Below, piece by piece: positions 7,455 to 13,664 of a stretch of DNA of 15,852 bases (within the stretch, counting starts at the first letter, position 1; each line of letters starts with the position of its first letter). The stretch lies in NCBI GenBank assembly GCA_024280975.1, contig JAMXLQ010000198.1, forward strand, positions 1 to 15,852, read 5' to 3'. Below the pieces are notes generated by a model. The model searched no databases and was not told the origin of the DNA. It saw only the letters and a program-made list of their open reading frames with translations. Made by a program: the position numbers and the translations under genes. The stretch is from Methanosarcina sp. GTDB taxonomy: Archaea > Halobacteriota > Methanosarcinia > Methanosarcinales > Methanosarcinaceae.

Positions 7455-8006
7455 TTATTTCCAGCGGTGATAGATCTCGTTTTCTATCCCGAGCAGGTCA
7501 AGAGTTCTTCCCACCATAATATCTATAAGGTCTTCAAGGTTTTTGGGCCGTGAATAAAAACCCGGACAGGCTGGAAGAATGCTTGCCCCTGCTTTTTTAG
7601 CCTTAAGCATGTTTTCAATATGTACAAGGTTAAGAGGCGTTTCCCGGGTCATCAGGATAAGTTTTCTCTCCTCTTTGAGGCAGACGTCTGCAGCTCTTGT
7701 AATAAGGGTATCAGATACTCCATTTGCCACGGCTGCAAGGGTTTTCATGCTGCAAGGAGCGATAACCATTCCTCCTGTCCTGTAAGAGCCACTTGCAATT
7801 GGTGCTGAAAAATCTTTCTGGGCATAGCTCCAGGTTGCAAGTTTCTCCACTGCTTCAGGGGTATAATCTGTCTCGATTTTTATTATCTGGCTTGCAGCAT
7901 CCGTCAAAACCAGATGGGTTTTAATTCCTTTTTCCGCCAGTACTTCAAGAAGACGAATTCCATACTGAACCCCTGAGGCTCCACTGATCCCTACCGTTAT
8001 CTCCAT
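7455..8006 (-). CDS. ubiX: flavin prenyltransferase UbiX
   Basis: UbiX joins the dimethylallyl group of dimethylallyl phosphate to FMN to make prenylated FMN, the cofactor of UbiD-family decarboxylases. The 183-residue length is normal. Visible motifs are the flavin-binding GISGASGVQYG near the N terminus (6-16), GGMVIAPCSMKTLA (78-91), the RETPLNLVHIENM segment (121-133) that shapes the active site, and FYSRPKNLEDLIDIMVGR (150-167). AGGA lies 5 nt before the ATG. The gene is 64 bp downstream of the LpdD-like gene and on the same strand, probably in one transcript. In Methanosarcina a known client is the UbiD-type anhydromevalonate phosphate decarboxylase of the archaeal mevalonate pathway, so this gene would serve lipid precursor synthesis. 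No ubiD lies in the window. Confidence 0.95.
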   Translation of the reverse strand: MEITVGISGASGVQYGIRLLEVLAEKGIKTHLVLTDAASQIIKIETDYTPEAVEKLATWSYAQKDFSAPIASGSYRTGGMVIAPCSMKTLAAVANGVSDTLITRAADVCLKEERKLILMTRETPLNLVHIENMLKAKKAGASILPACPGFYSRPKNLEDLIDIMVGRTLDLLGIENEIYHRWK

Positions 8007-8070
8007 TTTATCCTGCCGTTACTGTTTCCATTGTAATGTTGCCATGCTTCCATTATACATTTCTCTACCG

Positions 8071-8463
8071 TTATTTCAAATCTCTATCTTGCCCTGCCAT
8101 GTCTTCTTCTTCTTCTTCATAAAAGGCAATGAAGCTTTCCACCATTTCTCCTGCCGCTGAGACTACATCTCTTATTTCTTCAGGGCTGATATTATCCTTA
8201 TGTATTCCAACAACAAACACTGAGGTCTTCTTCGTGGCCTTACTCACTTGCCTTGCTCCTTCCAGGGCAAGATATTCCTCCCGGTGCCCGGGCATTGTTA
8301 TCACCGATGAACTTGCTCTTTGGCTTTTCTCCTCAAAAAGTCCTACGGCAACAGCTCCCACATGTTCCTCTCCACCTGTAAGGGCCAGCAGGTAATCTTC
8401 TCCTATCTTTTTTGCCTCAAGTAATATCTCGATTTTTCCCACTTTCCGTTTAATCTGAAACAA
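8071..8463 (-). CDS. LpdD-like protein (putative prenylated-flavin chaperone)
   Basis: This 130-residue protein is cytoplasmic, with no membrane segment. Conserved-looking segments are GGEEHVGAVAVG (30-41), MPGHREEYLAL (57-67) and VVGIHKDNISPEEI (84-97). I associate this pattern with the LpdD-like family. Its namesake is encoded with the gallate decarboxylase LpdC and the UbiX-like LpdB in Lactobacillus. The C terminus is acidic (EEEEED at 116-121). The gene sits directly upstream of ubiX, as a prFMN loading or maturation factor should. The start appears to be TTG, with a strong GAGGT site 6 nt upstream. Upstream in-frame ATG codons are not available. Family assignment is from memory of the motif pattern. 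The chaperone role is inferred from the namesake and from position. Confidence 0.65.
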   Translation of the reverse strand: MFQIKRKVGKIEILLEAKKIGEDYLLALTGGEEHVGAVAVGLFEEKSQRASSSVITMPGHREEYLALEGARQVSKATKKTSVFVVGIHKDNISPEEIRDVVSAAGEMVESFIAFYEEEEEDMAGQDRDLK

Positions 8464-8467
8464 GTTC

Positions 8468-8503
8468 CTACCTCATCTCTTCAAATCTCAAGAAAAATCC
8501 CAT
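8468..8503 (-). CDS. possible 11-residue leader peptide ahead of the LpdD-like gene
   Basis: ATG at 8503 opens an 11-codon ORF (MGFFLRFEEMR) with AAGG 6 nt upstream. It ends in TAG 4 nt before the TTG start of the LpdD-like gene, in another frame. Its coding end contains the GAGGT site used by the next gene. It could couple translation to the weak TTG start, or be chance. Confidence 0.25.
   Translation of the reverse strand: MGFFLRFEEMR
8470..8474 (-). promoter_or_regulatory. ribosome binding site supporting the TTG start
   Basis: GAGGT on the minus strand lies 6 nt before the TTG at 8463. No ATG in the LpdD-like frame has a comparable site. Confidence 0.6.
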
Positions 8504-8507
8504 TTTT

Positions 8508-8552
8508 TTCCTTTATTCTCTAAGTTTTTCCTTTAATTTCCTTTTTCCTTTA
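8508..8552 (-). repeat. purine-rich AAAGGAAA repeats
   Basis: On the minus strand four copies of AAAGGAAA or a close variant lie in the spacer between the HD gene and the LpdD-like gene. Each contains a weak Shine-Dalgarno core. The last one serves the 11-codon ORF. Confidence 0.5.
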
Positions 8553-8577
8553 GATTCTCTTACTTCTTTATTCTAAT

Positions 8578-9774
8578 TCAGAGATCACTCAGTTTAAATT
8601 GTTTAATGGGTTTTTTAATATCAAAATAGTTTCGAGCAGCTTTTCCAACGGCTTCGCAGTGCTCTTTTGGGCTATATACCCCCATTCTCCAGTTATCCAT
8701 ATGGGCTTCTTGAAGGATGGATACAAAATGGGAAGCTTCGTTAAGAGGAATCATTTTATGGTCAGTTTTTATCATGGCCTGCATTTCCAGCATTTCAGGC
8801 GTCCTAGGAATATCCACAAGCACATACTCAGGATCAACCCCGGCCAGTTCTGCAATTTCTTTTTCTACCCTTCGGATTCGGTCACGGTGCCTGAGTACCG
8901 CTTTTCCTACGTCTGCAAGGCCTGTGTAAAGTGCCCTCTTATAGAGCTTACGGGCGTCCAGCAGCCGTGAAAGCTCTCTTGCATATCCTGTTGCGTTTCG
9001 CATGGATGCGACAAGGTCTATATCATCCATCTGCCTGAGTCTGAACGGATCAAGCTCGTTATCTTCAATCATATACTCCACGGCTCTGGAACACATAGCT
9101 TCCGAGATCCTAGTTACATGATGATAGTAGACCGATGTGTTCATCCAGAAACGTGAAACCAAAAGAGATTCGGCAGCTTTTAATCCGCCGTAATTTACAA
9201 CGAGTCTATCCTCGTAAAAATTCATTTGATTTATCAGGCGATTGTAGTCCACGACCCCGAAAGCCACACCTGTATAATGGGCATCCCGGACAAGATAATC
9301 CATTCGATCCACATCAATCTCGCTGCTAAGGATCTGCCCTAGAGAGGTTTCCCCTTTTATATGTTTTGCAAGGTTTCCTGAAGAAATCCCATATTTGCTC
9401 AAAACTTCCTTTATTTCCCCCTTTTCCAGGATTTCTTTTACATCATCATGCCTGTGCCGCGTATATTTGTCAATAACATTCTCTGTAACATGAGAAAAAG
9501 GTCCGTGTCCTACATCGTGCAGAAGAGTAGCAGCTTTTATTTCAGTTTTCTTGTCCTCTTCAATCGAGTCAAGATTCCTGGTTAGCACGGAAGCAAGATG
9601 CATTGCTCCAAGCGAATGTTCAAAACGCGAATGATTCGCTCCCGGATAGACAAGGTTTGAAAATCCAAGCTGTTTTACCCTCCTGAGGCGCTGTATCTGG
9701 GGGGTAAAAAGAAGGTCCTGAGCTAAATCATCCAGCTCGATGTAACCGTGTACGGGATCAAGGACAACCTTCAT
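8578..9774 (-). CDS. HD-domain phosphohydrolase, SAMHD1-like (predicted dNTPase or related)
   Basis: This 398-residue soluble protein belongs to the HD superfamily branch that includes SAMHD1 and bacterial dNTP triphosphohydrolases. The N terminus LDPVHGYIEL and QRLRRVKQLG are family signatures. Metal ligands are His53 (SRFEHSLG), His86-Asp87 (LLHDVGHGPFSH) and Asp156 in EIDVDRMDYLVRD. Tyr160 and Asp164 match the SAMHD1 residues next to the substrate. The C-terminal half (about 240-398) is helical and charged. The likely reaction is removal of triphosphate from dNTPs, but substrate identity is not proven by sequence. The gene is divergent from cofD and may head a transcript with the LpdD-like and ubiX genes. 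No ribosome binding site precedes the ATG and a TATA box lies about 20 nt upstream, so the mRNA may be leaderless. Confidence 0.88.
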   Translation of the reverse strand: MKVVLDPVHGYIELDDLAQDLLFTPQIQRLRRVKQLGFSNLVYPGANHSRFEHSLGAMHLASVLTRNLDSIEEDKKTEIKAATLLHDVGHGPFSHVTENVIDKYTRHRHDDVKEILEKGEIKEVLSKYGISSGNLAKHIKGETSLGQILSSEIDVDRMDYLVRDAHYTGVAFGVVDYNRLINQMNFYEDRLVVNYGGLKAAESLLVSRFWMNTSVYYHHVTRISEAMCSRAVEYMIEDNELDPFRLRQMDDIDLVASMRNATGYARELSRLLDARKLYKRALYTGLADVGKAVLRHRDRIRRVEKEIAELAGVDPEYVLVDIPRTPEMLEMQAMIKTDHKMIPLNEASHFVSILQEAHMDNWRMGVYSPKEHCEAVGKAARNYFDIKKPIKQFKLSDL

Positions 9775-9792
9775 TATTCTTTAAAGAGATTT

Positions 9793-9803
9793 CATTATAT
9801 ATT
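9793..9803 (-). promoter_or_regulatory. TATA box of the HD-domain gene
   Basis: The sequence around 9793-9803 reads ATATATAAT-like on the minus strand, centred about 23 nt before the start codon. Initiation would fall at or next to the ATG. The same AT-rich element might also serve cofD on the other strand. Confidence 0.4.
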
Positions 9804-9824
9804 GTTATTACTACTACTCTGATA

Positions 9825-9839
9825 CTGCACATTTTGCAG
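9825..9839. promoter_or_regulatory. inverted repeat in the divergent promoter region
   Basis: CTGCA and TGCAG flank 5 bp between the two divergent genes (HD phosphohydrolase and cofD). It could be an operator, but the arms are short and chance is possible. Confidence 0.25.
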
Positions 9840-9888
9840 AAATGCCTGCTACCCGAAAGTTTAAAAGAAAGCCGGATAAGGTATTATC

Positions 9889-10818
9889 ATGATTATATTT
9901 TCAGGTGGCACCGGAACTCCAAAGCTCCTTGACGGACTCAAGGAAATCCTCCCGTCGGAGGAACTGACCGTTGTTGTAAATACTGCCGAAGACCTCTGGG
10001 TTTCGGGAAACTTAATTTGCCCTGACCTGGATACTGTGCTCTATCTGTTTTCAGACCAGATCGACCGAAAAAGATGGTGGGGTATAAAAGACGACACCTT
10101 CCTGACTTATGAGCGTATGCAGGAACTGGGCGTCATGGAAAGCATGAAACTTGGGGATTTGGACAGGGCAACCCATATCATCCGTTCAAATTTTCTCCGG
10201 AGTGGGATTTCCCTTACAGATGCAACTTTAGAACTTTCATCCATTTTCGGAATTAATGCAAAAATTTTACCCATGTCTGATGATCCTGTTTCCACTTATA
10301 TAGAGACTCCTGAAGGAATTATGCATTTTCAGGATTTCTGGATCGGAAAACACGGAGAGCCTGAAGTGCTGGATATTGACATAAGGGGGGTCTCCGAAGC
10401 TTCAATCTCTCCAAAAGTACTTGAAGCTCTGGAAAACGATGACAATGTTCTTATAGGGCCAAGTAATCCGATCACGAGCATAGGGCCTATCATTTCCCTA
10501 CCAGGCATGAAAGATCTGCTGCAAAAGAAAAAGGTAGTGGGAGTCAGCCCAATAATTGGCAATGCCCCTGTAAGCGGCCCTGCCGGGAAACTAATGCAGG
10601 CGTCGGGGCTTGAGGTCTCTTCAATGGGGGTTGCAGAATATTATCAGGATTTCCTGGATGTCTTTGTTTTCGATGAGCGTGATCAGGCGGACGAATTCGC
10701 GTTTGAGAGGCTTGGATGTCGTGCTTCACGTGCTGACACTCTGATGATCTCAACTGAAAAAAGCAAGGAACTGGCGGAATTAGTAGTAGGACTGTTTGAT
10801 ACTATTGTCTGTCCTTAA
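9889..10818 (+). CDS. cofD: 2-phospho-L-lactate transferase CofD (F420 biosynthesis)
   Basis: CofD transfers the 2-phospholactate moiety from lactyl-2-diphospho-5'-guanosine to the deazaflavin Fo. This makes F420-0, the precursor of the methanogen hydride carrier F420. The 309-residue length fits the family. The N terminus has the glycine-rich SGGTGTPKLLDG loop (5-16), followed by VNTAEDLWVSGNL, which contacts Fo and phosphate in the family. RATHIIRSN, GPSNPITSIGP and GNAPVSGPAGKLM are further conserved blocks. AAGGT (9878-9882) lies 6 nt before the ATG. The gene is monocistronic by context: it is divergent from the HD gene and followed by a long T-rich run. No other F420 gene is adjacent. 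Confidence 0.97.
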   Translation: MIIFSGGTGTPKLLDGLKEILPSEELTVVVNTAEDLWVSGNLICPDLDTVLYLFSDQIDRKRWWGIKDDTFLTYERMQELGVMESMKLGDLDRATHIIRSNFLRSGISLTDATLELSSIFGINAKILPMSDDPVSTYIETPEGIMHFQDFWIGKHGEPEVLDIDIRGVSEASISPKVLEALENDDNVLIGPSNPITSIGPIISLPGMKDLLQKKKVVGVSPIIGNAPVSGPAGKLMQASGLEVSSMGVAEYYQDFLDVFVFDERDQADEFAFERLGCRASRADTLMISTEKSKELAELVVGLFDTIVCP

Positions 10819-10880
10819 TTTTTTCTTATTTTAATACTTTTATTCACTTTTCTTTAACTTTTTTATTTTTTCGTAATTTT
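10819..10880 (+). terminator. T-rich terminator of cofD
   Basis: Starting directly after the stop, several runs of four to six T occur over about 60 nt. This is a typical archaeal terminator and leaves hpt to its own promoter. Confidence 0.6.
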
Positions 10881-10975
10881 GACGTTTTCCTAGAGTCCAT
10901 CTGCTCTCTTCCTGGCATGTTCAGATTTTCGCCCTCTGACTATTACATGCATCTGGATTACGGGATGTGGTTATA

Positions 10976-11075
10976 GAATTTTTTATTACCTGAACGGAAT
11001 TCCTTATTATATCACAGAATTCTTTATTATCAGAACAGGATTCCTTATTAATACAACATAATTCTTTACTTACAG
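10976..11075 (+). repeat. five direct repeats at about 21-bp spacing upstream of hpt
   Basis: Units begin at 10976, 10997, 11017, 11039 and 11060 with core GAATTCYTTATTA and A/C-rich spacers. The first, fourth and fifth are degenerate. Spacing of 20-22 bp equals two helical turns, so equal faces of the DNA are presented. Three cores are TATA-like, so the array may overlap the hpt promoter. Confidence 0.7.
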
Positions 11076-11109
11076 GAAATATCGCAACAGCCAAAAAAGA
11101 GTTAGTACC

Positions 11110-11682
11110 ATGCTTGAAAAACTGAAAACCTCACTCATTAATTCTCCTGTGATCAAGCGAGGAGAATACAATTACTTTATCCATCCAATTTCTGATGGTG
11201 TACCATCCATAGACCCCCATATGGTTGAAGAGATCGCCGAATATATTCTCCAGATTACCGATATTAAAAAAGTTGACACTATTCTTACAATAGAGGCCAT
11301 GGGTATTCCTGTGGCAAATGCCCTTTCTCTGAAAACGGGAATTCCTTTGACGATTGTTCGAAAGCGGCCTTATTTCCTTGAAGGAGAAGTAGAGCTGTCT
11401 CAGAGTACAGGATATTCGAAAGGAGCTCTCTACATAAATGGGCTTAAGAAAGGGGACAGAGTAATTATCGTGGACGACGTCATAAGTACTGGTGGAACGT
11501 TAATAGCACTCGTAAAAGCCTTGAAAATTATGGGTGTAGAAATTCTGGACGTAATTTCCGTTATTGGGCGAGGAACCGGCTATTTACAACTAAAGGAACT
11601 CGGAATTGAGCCCAAAATTCTCGTTACTATCGACGTGAGCGAGAAAGGCGTGGAGATCAAGAATGTCTTTGGGAACGAATGA
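11110..11682 (+). CDS. hpt: hypoxanthine/guanine phosphoribosyltransferase (archaeal type)
   Basis: Hpt converts hypoxanthine or guanine plus PRPP to IMP or GMP in purine salvage. The 190-residue protein has the type I phosphoribosyltransferase PRPP loop VIIVDDVISTGGT (118-130). The preceding ILTIEAMGIPVANALS segment binds pyrophosphate. TIVRKRPYFLEGE lies between these blocks, as in the archaeal HGPRTase/APRT-like family. The ATG at 11110 has only a weak ribosome binding site (GAG at 11100-11102). The 3' end overlaps dph2 by 20 bp, so the two genes are probably cotranslated. An array of direct repeats lies 35-134 bp upstream and may control it. The adenine alternative (APRT) is less likely given the overall pattern. 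Confidence 0.9.
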   Translation: MLEKLKTSLINSPVIKRGEYNYFIHPISDGVPSIDPHMVEEIAEYILQITDIKKVDTILTIEAMGIPVANALSLKTGIPLTIVRKRPYFLEGEVELSQSTGYSKGALYINGLKKGDRVIIVDDVISTGGTLIALVKALKIMGVEILDVISVIGRGTGYLQLKELGIEPKILVTIDVSEKGVEIKNVFGNE

Positions 11683-12670
11683 AGCTTTTGACTTAAGGCC
11701 TGACTATATTATCAGTGTAATAAATAAACTCGGGGCGAAAACCGTAGGTTTCCAGTTCCCTGAGGGGCTCAAAAGAAAAGGGCCGGAGCTCGCAAAAAAA
11801 ATTGAAGAAGCTACCGGCGCTGAAATCATTATTTCTGGAGATCCCTGCTTTGGAGCTTGTGATCTGGATAGAACCCTGCTCGACCAAGTTGACATTCTTT
11901 TCCACTTCGGGCATGCTGAGCTCGAGGATACCAAACTTTCCGGCAAGGTATATTTCATAGAGACACGTTCTCCAGTTGACATTCGGCCTGCTGTTGAAAA
12001 GGCTGTCTCTCAACTTCAGGGGCAGGTTATAGGGCTGATTACTACTGTCCAGCATGTCCATAAGCTCCTCGAGGCCTGCGCTGTCCTCGAGGCGAACGGA
12101 AAGACCTGCGTAATCGGGCGCGGGGATTCCAGACTCGCATACCCTGGCCAGGTTCTAGGCTGCAACTTTTCGGCAGCAAGGAATGAAGTCTGTGATGAAT
12201 ACCTATACATCGGAAGCGGAGATTTTCATCCCTTAGGTGTGGCCCTCTCCACAAAAAAGCGAGTTCTTGCAACTGATCCTTTTTCCGGGGAGGTTCGCGA
12301 AGTAGATCCTTCAAGAATTCTTCGCCAGCGAAGCGCGGTAATTGCAAAGTCTCTGGATGCACAGGTTTTCGGGATAATCATCTCAAGTAAAAACGGACAG
12401 GAAAGAATGAAGCTGGCTTCCTCTTTAAAGGCACTTGCGAAGAAGCATGGAAAAGAGGCATATGTTATCCTGATTGATCTTGTAACTCCAGATCAGCTTC
12501 TCCAGTTCAAAGTAGATGCTTTCGTGAATACTGCCTGTCCTAGACTTGCAATTGACGAGGTAGGTCGTTTTCCCTCCCCTATGCTTACTCCTCAGGAATT
12601 TGAGATCGTACTTGGAGAACGGGAATGGAAAGACCTTGTACTCGATGAAATTACCGAGGAGCCTGTATAA
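11663..12670 (+). CDS. dph2: diphthamide synthase subunit Dph2 (radical SAM-type 4Fe-4S enzyme)
   Basis: Dph2 uses a 4Fe-4S cluster and S-adenosylmethionine to form a 3-amino-3-carboxypropyl radical. This modifies a histidine of elongation factor 2, the first step of diphthamide synthesis. The 335-residue length fits archaeal Dph2. The three cluster cysteines are visible: Cys66 in CFGACDLD (with Cys62 beside it), Cys167 in LGCNFSAA and Cys292 in NTACPRLAID. They are spaced as in the family's three-domain fold. GGAG (11652-11655) is 7 nt before the ATG and supports the start inside hpt. An archaeal homodimer does the work of eukaryotic Dph1-Dph2. A T-tract follows at 12671-12690. Confidence 0.95.
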   Translation: MSLGTNEAFDLRPDYIISVINKLGAKTVGFQFPEGLKRKGPELAKKIEEATGAEIIISGDPCFGACDLDRTLLDQVDILFHFGHAELEDTKLSGKVYFIETRSPVDIRPAVEKAVSQLQGQVIGLITTVQHVHKLLEACAVLEANGKTCVIGRGDSRLAYPGQVLGCNFSAARNEVCDEYLYIGSGDFHPLGVALSTKKRVLATDPFSGEVREVDPSRILRQRSAVIAKSLDAQVFGIIISSKNGQERMKLASSLKALAKKHGKEAYVILIDLVTPDQLLQFKVDAFVNTACPRLAIDEVGRFPSPMLTPQEFEIVLGEREWKDLVLDEITEEPV

Positions 12671-12690
12671 TTTTTTACTGTTGGTTTTTT
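12671..12690 (+). terminator. T-tracts after dph2
   Basis: Two runs of six T directly follow the dph2 stop. With a TATA-like element downstream they suggest at least partial separation from the methyltransferase gene. Confidence 0.4.
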
Positions 12691-12706
12691 GTAGGTAGAA
12701 TATTAA

Positions 12707-12716
12707 AATATATAAA
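12707..12716 (+). promoter_or_regulatory. candidate TATA box of the methyltransferase gene
   Basis: AATATATAAA lies 45-54 bp before the start codon in a very AT-rich stretch. Several overlapping matches make the exact box uncertain. Confidence 0.4.
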
Positions 12717-12760
12717 TAAAAAATTAAAATATAAGTAAATAGAGAATTTAAGTCGATGAA

Positions 12761-13354
12761 ATGAAACAAAGAAAACTTGAGATATTGCTTGAGGAGTTAG
12801 AAAATTTTTCCGATCCTGAACTTGAGCTGGAGCAATATCAGACACCTCCTCTTGTAGCTGCGGAAATTCTTCACTTTGCTTATATGCAAGGAGATCTTGA
12901 TGACTCCGTGCAGGACCTGGGCTGCGGTACTGGAATCCTTGCAATAGGGGCGAAGCTTCTGGGAGCCAGAAAGGTTGTTGGGTATGATGCGGATCAAAAA
13001 GCCCTTGAGATCGCAAAAAGAAATGCCATAAAACTTGGGGTAGAAGTTGAGTTTGTATTATCAGACATTACAGACATTACAGACCACGTAAAAACCACGG
13101 TTATGAATCCTCCTTTCGGGGCAAGAGTTAAAGGCAGGGATAGACCTTTTCTTTCGTCAGCATTAAGAACAAGTGAAATTATATATTCAATTCACAACCG
13201 AGGAAGCCTTGCTTTTATCCAAAAGTTCATTAAGCCTGCGGTCATTACACACTTCTACGTCGCGAAATTCCCTCTAAAACGAACCTTTGACTTCCATAAA
13301 AAAGAAAGAGAGGTTATTGAGGTCGAGATCTACAGGATTAAGGTCTCCGGATAA
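12761..13354 (+). CDS. METTL5-like N6-adenine RNA methyltransferase
   Basis: This 197-residue SAM-dependent methyltransferase has the SAM loop DLGCGTGILA (52-61), the acidic residue after strand 2 (GYDAD, 74-78) and the catalytic NPPF (116-119), characteristic of N6-adenine and related amino-methylating enzymes. EQYQTPP (24-30) near the N terminus matches the METTL5 group. Human METTL5 with TRMT112 methylates an adenosine of 18S rRNA, so a small-subunit rRNA site is the best guess here. No Trm112 gene is in the window. The family is sometimes annotated simply as a putative RNA methylase. It lies between dph2 and csl4, in a translation and RNA-processing neighbourhood. No strong ribosome binding site precedes the ATG. 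Confidence 0.88.
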   Translation: MKQRKLEILLEELENFSDPELELEQYQTPPLVAAEILHFAYMQGDLDDSVQDLGCGTGILAIGAKLLGARKVVGYDADQKALEIAKRNAIKLGVEVEFVLSDITDITDHVKTTVMNPPFGARVKGRDRPFLSSALRTSEIIYSIHNRGSLAFIQKFIKPAVITHFYVAKFPLKRTFDFHKKEREVIEVEIYRIKVSG

Positions 13355-13664
13355 TCCAGACGCAAGTACCGTTTAAGGCGTCAAATTCTATAGCGCCCGT
13401 GTCAGGGCTTTACCTCAAGGCAAGCGATAACACTGCTTATAACAGATATGCCTGTGTATTATCAAATTATACGTTGCGTCAATAGAGGCAAAAATGGCAT
13501 ATAATGCGAACTCTTGATAATCTGTCTCCTCTCCTGAGGTTGATTATCTATTGATTGAACGGCTGCCAGTGTTTGATTGAATAGATGCTAGTATTCTAAT
13601 GTTATTGATATTTGCTGCGATTACTATTTAGATTGACTACTAACGATAATTCAAATGAGGGATC
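13355..13664. other. 310-bp spacer before csl4 with several inverted repeats
   Basis: No ORF was found. GACGCAAGTA (13359-13368) can pair with TACgTTGCGTC (13470-13480) with one bulged G. Alternatively GACGC pairs with GCGTC at 13378-13382. Inside lie small hairpins such as ATAACAG with CTGTgTAT. A separate hairpin is at 13516-13548. The spacer is less AT-rich than other spacers here. It may hold the 3' end of the methyltransferase mRNA and a long csl4 leader or a small RNA. Confidence 0.35.
13516..13548 (+). other. hairpin upstream of csl4
   Basis: GATAATC (13516-13522) pairs with GATTATC (13542-13548). Inside, CCTC pairs with GAGG around a TCCT loop. No T-run follows, so it is more likely a leader or processing structure than a terminator. 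Confidence 0.4.
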
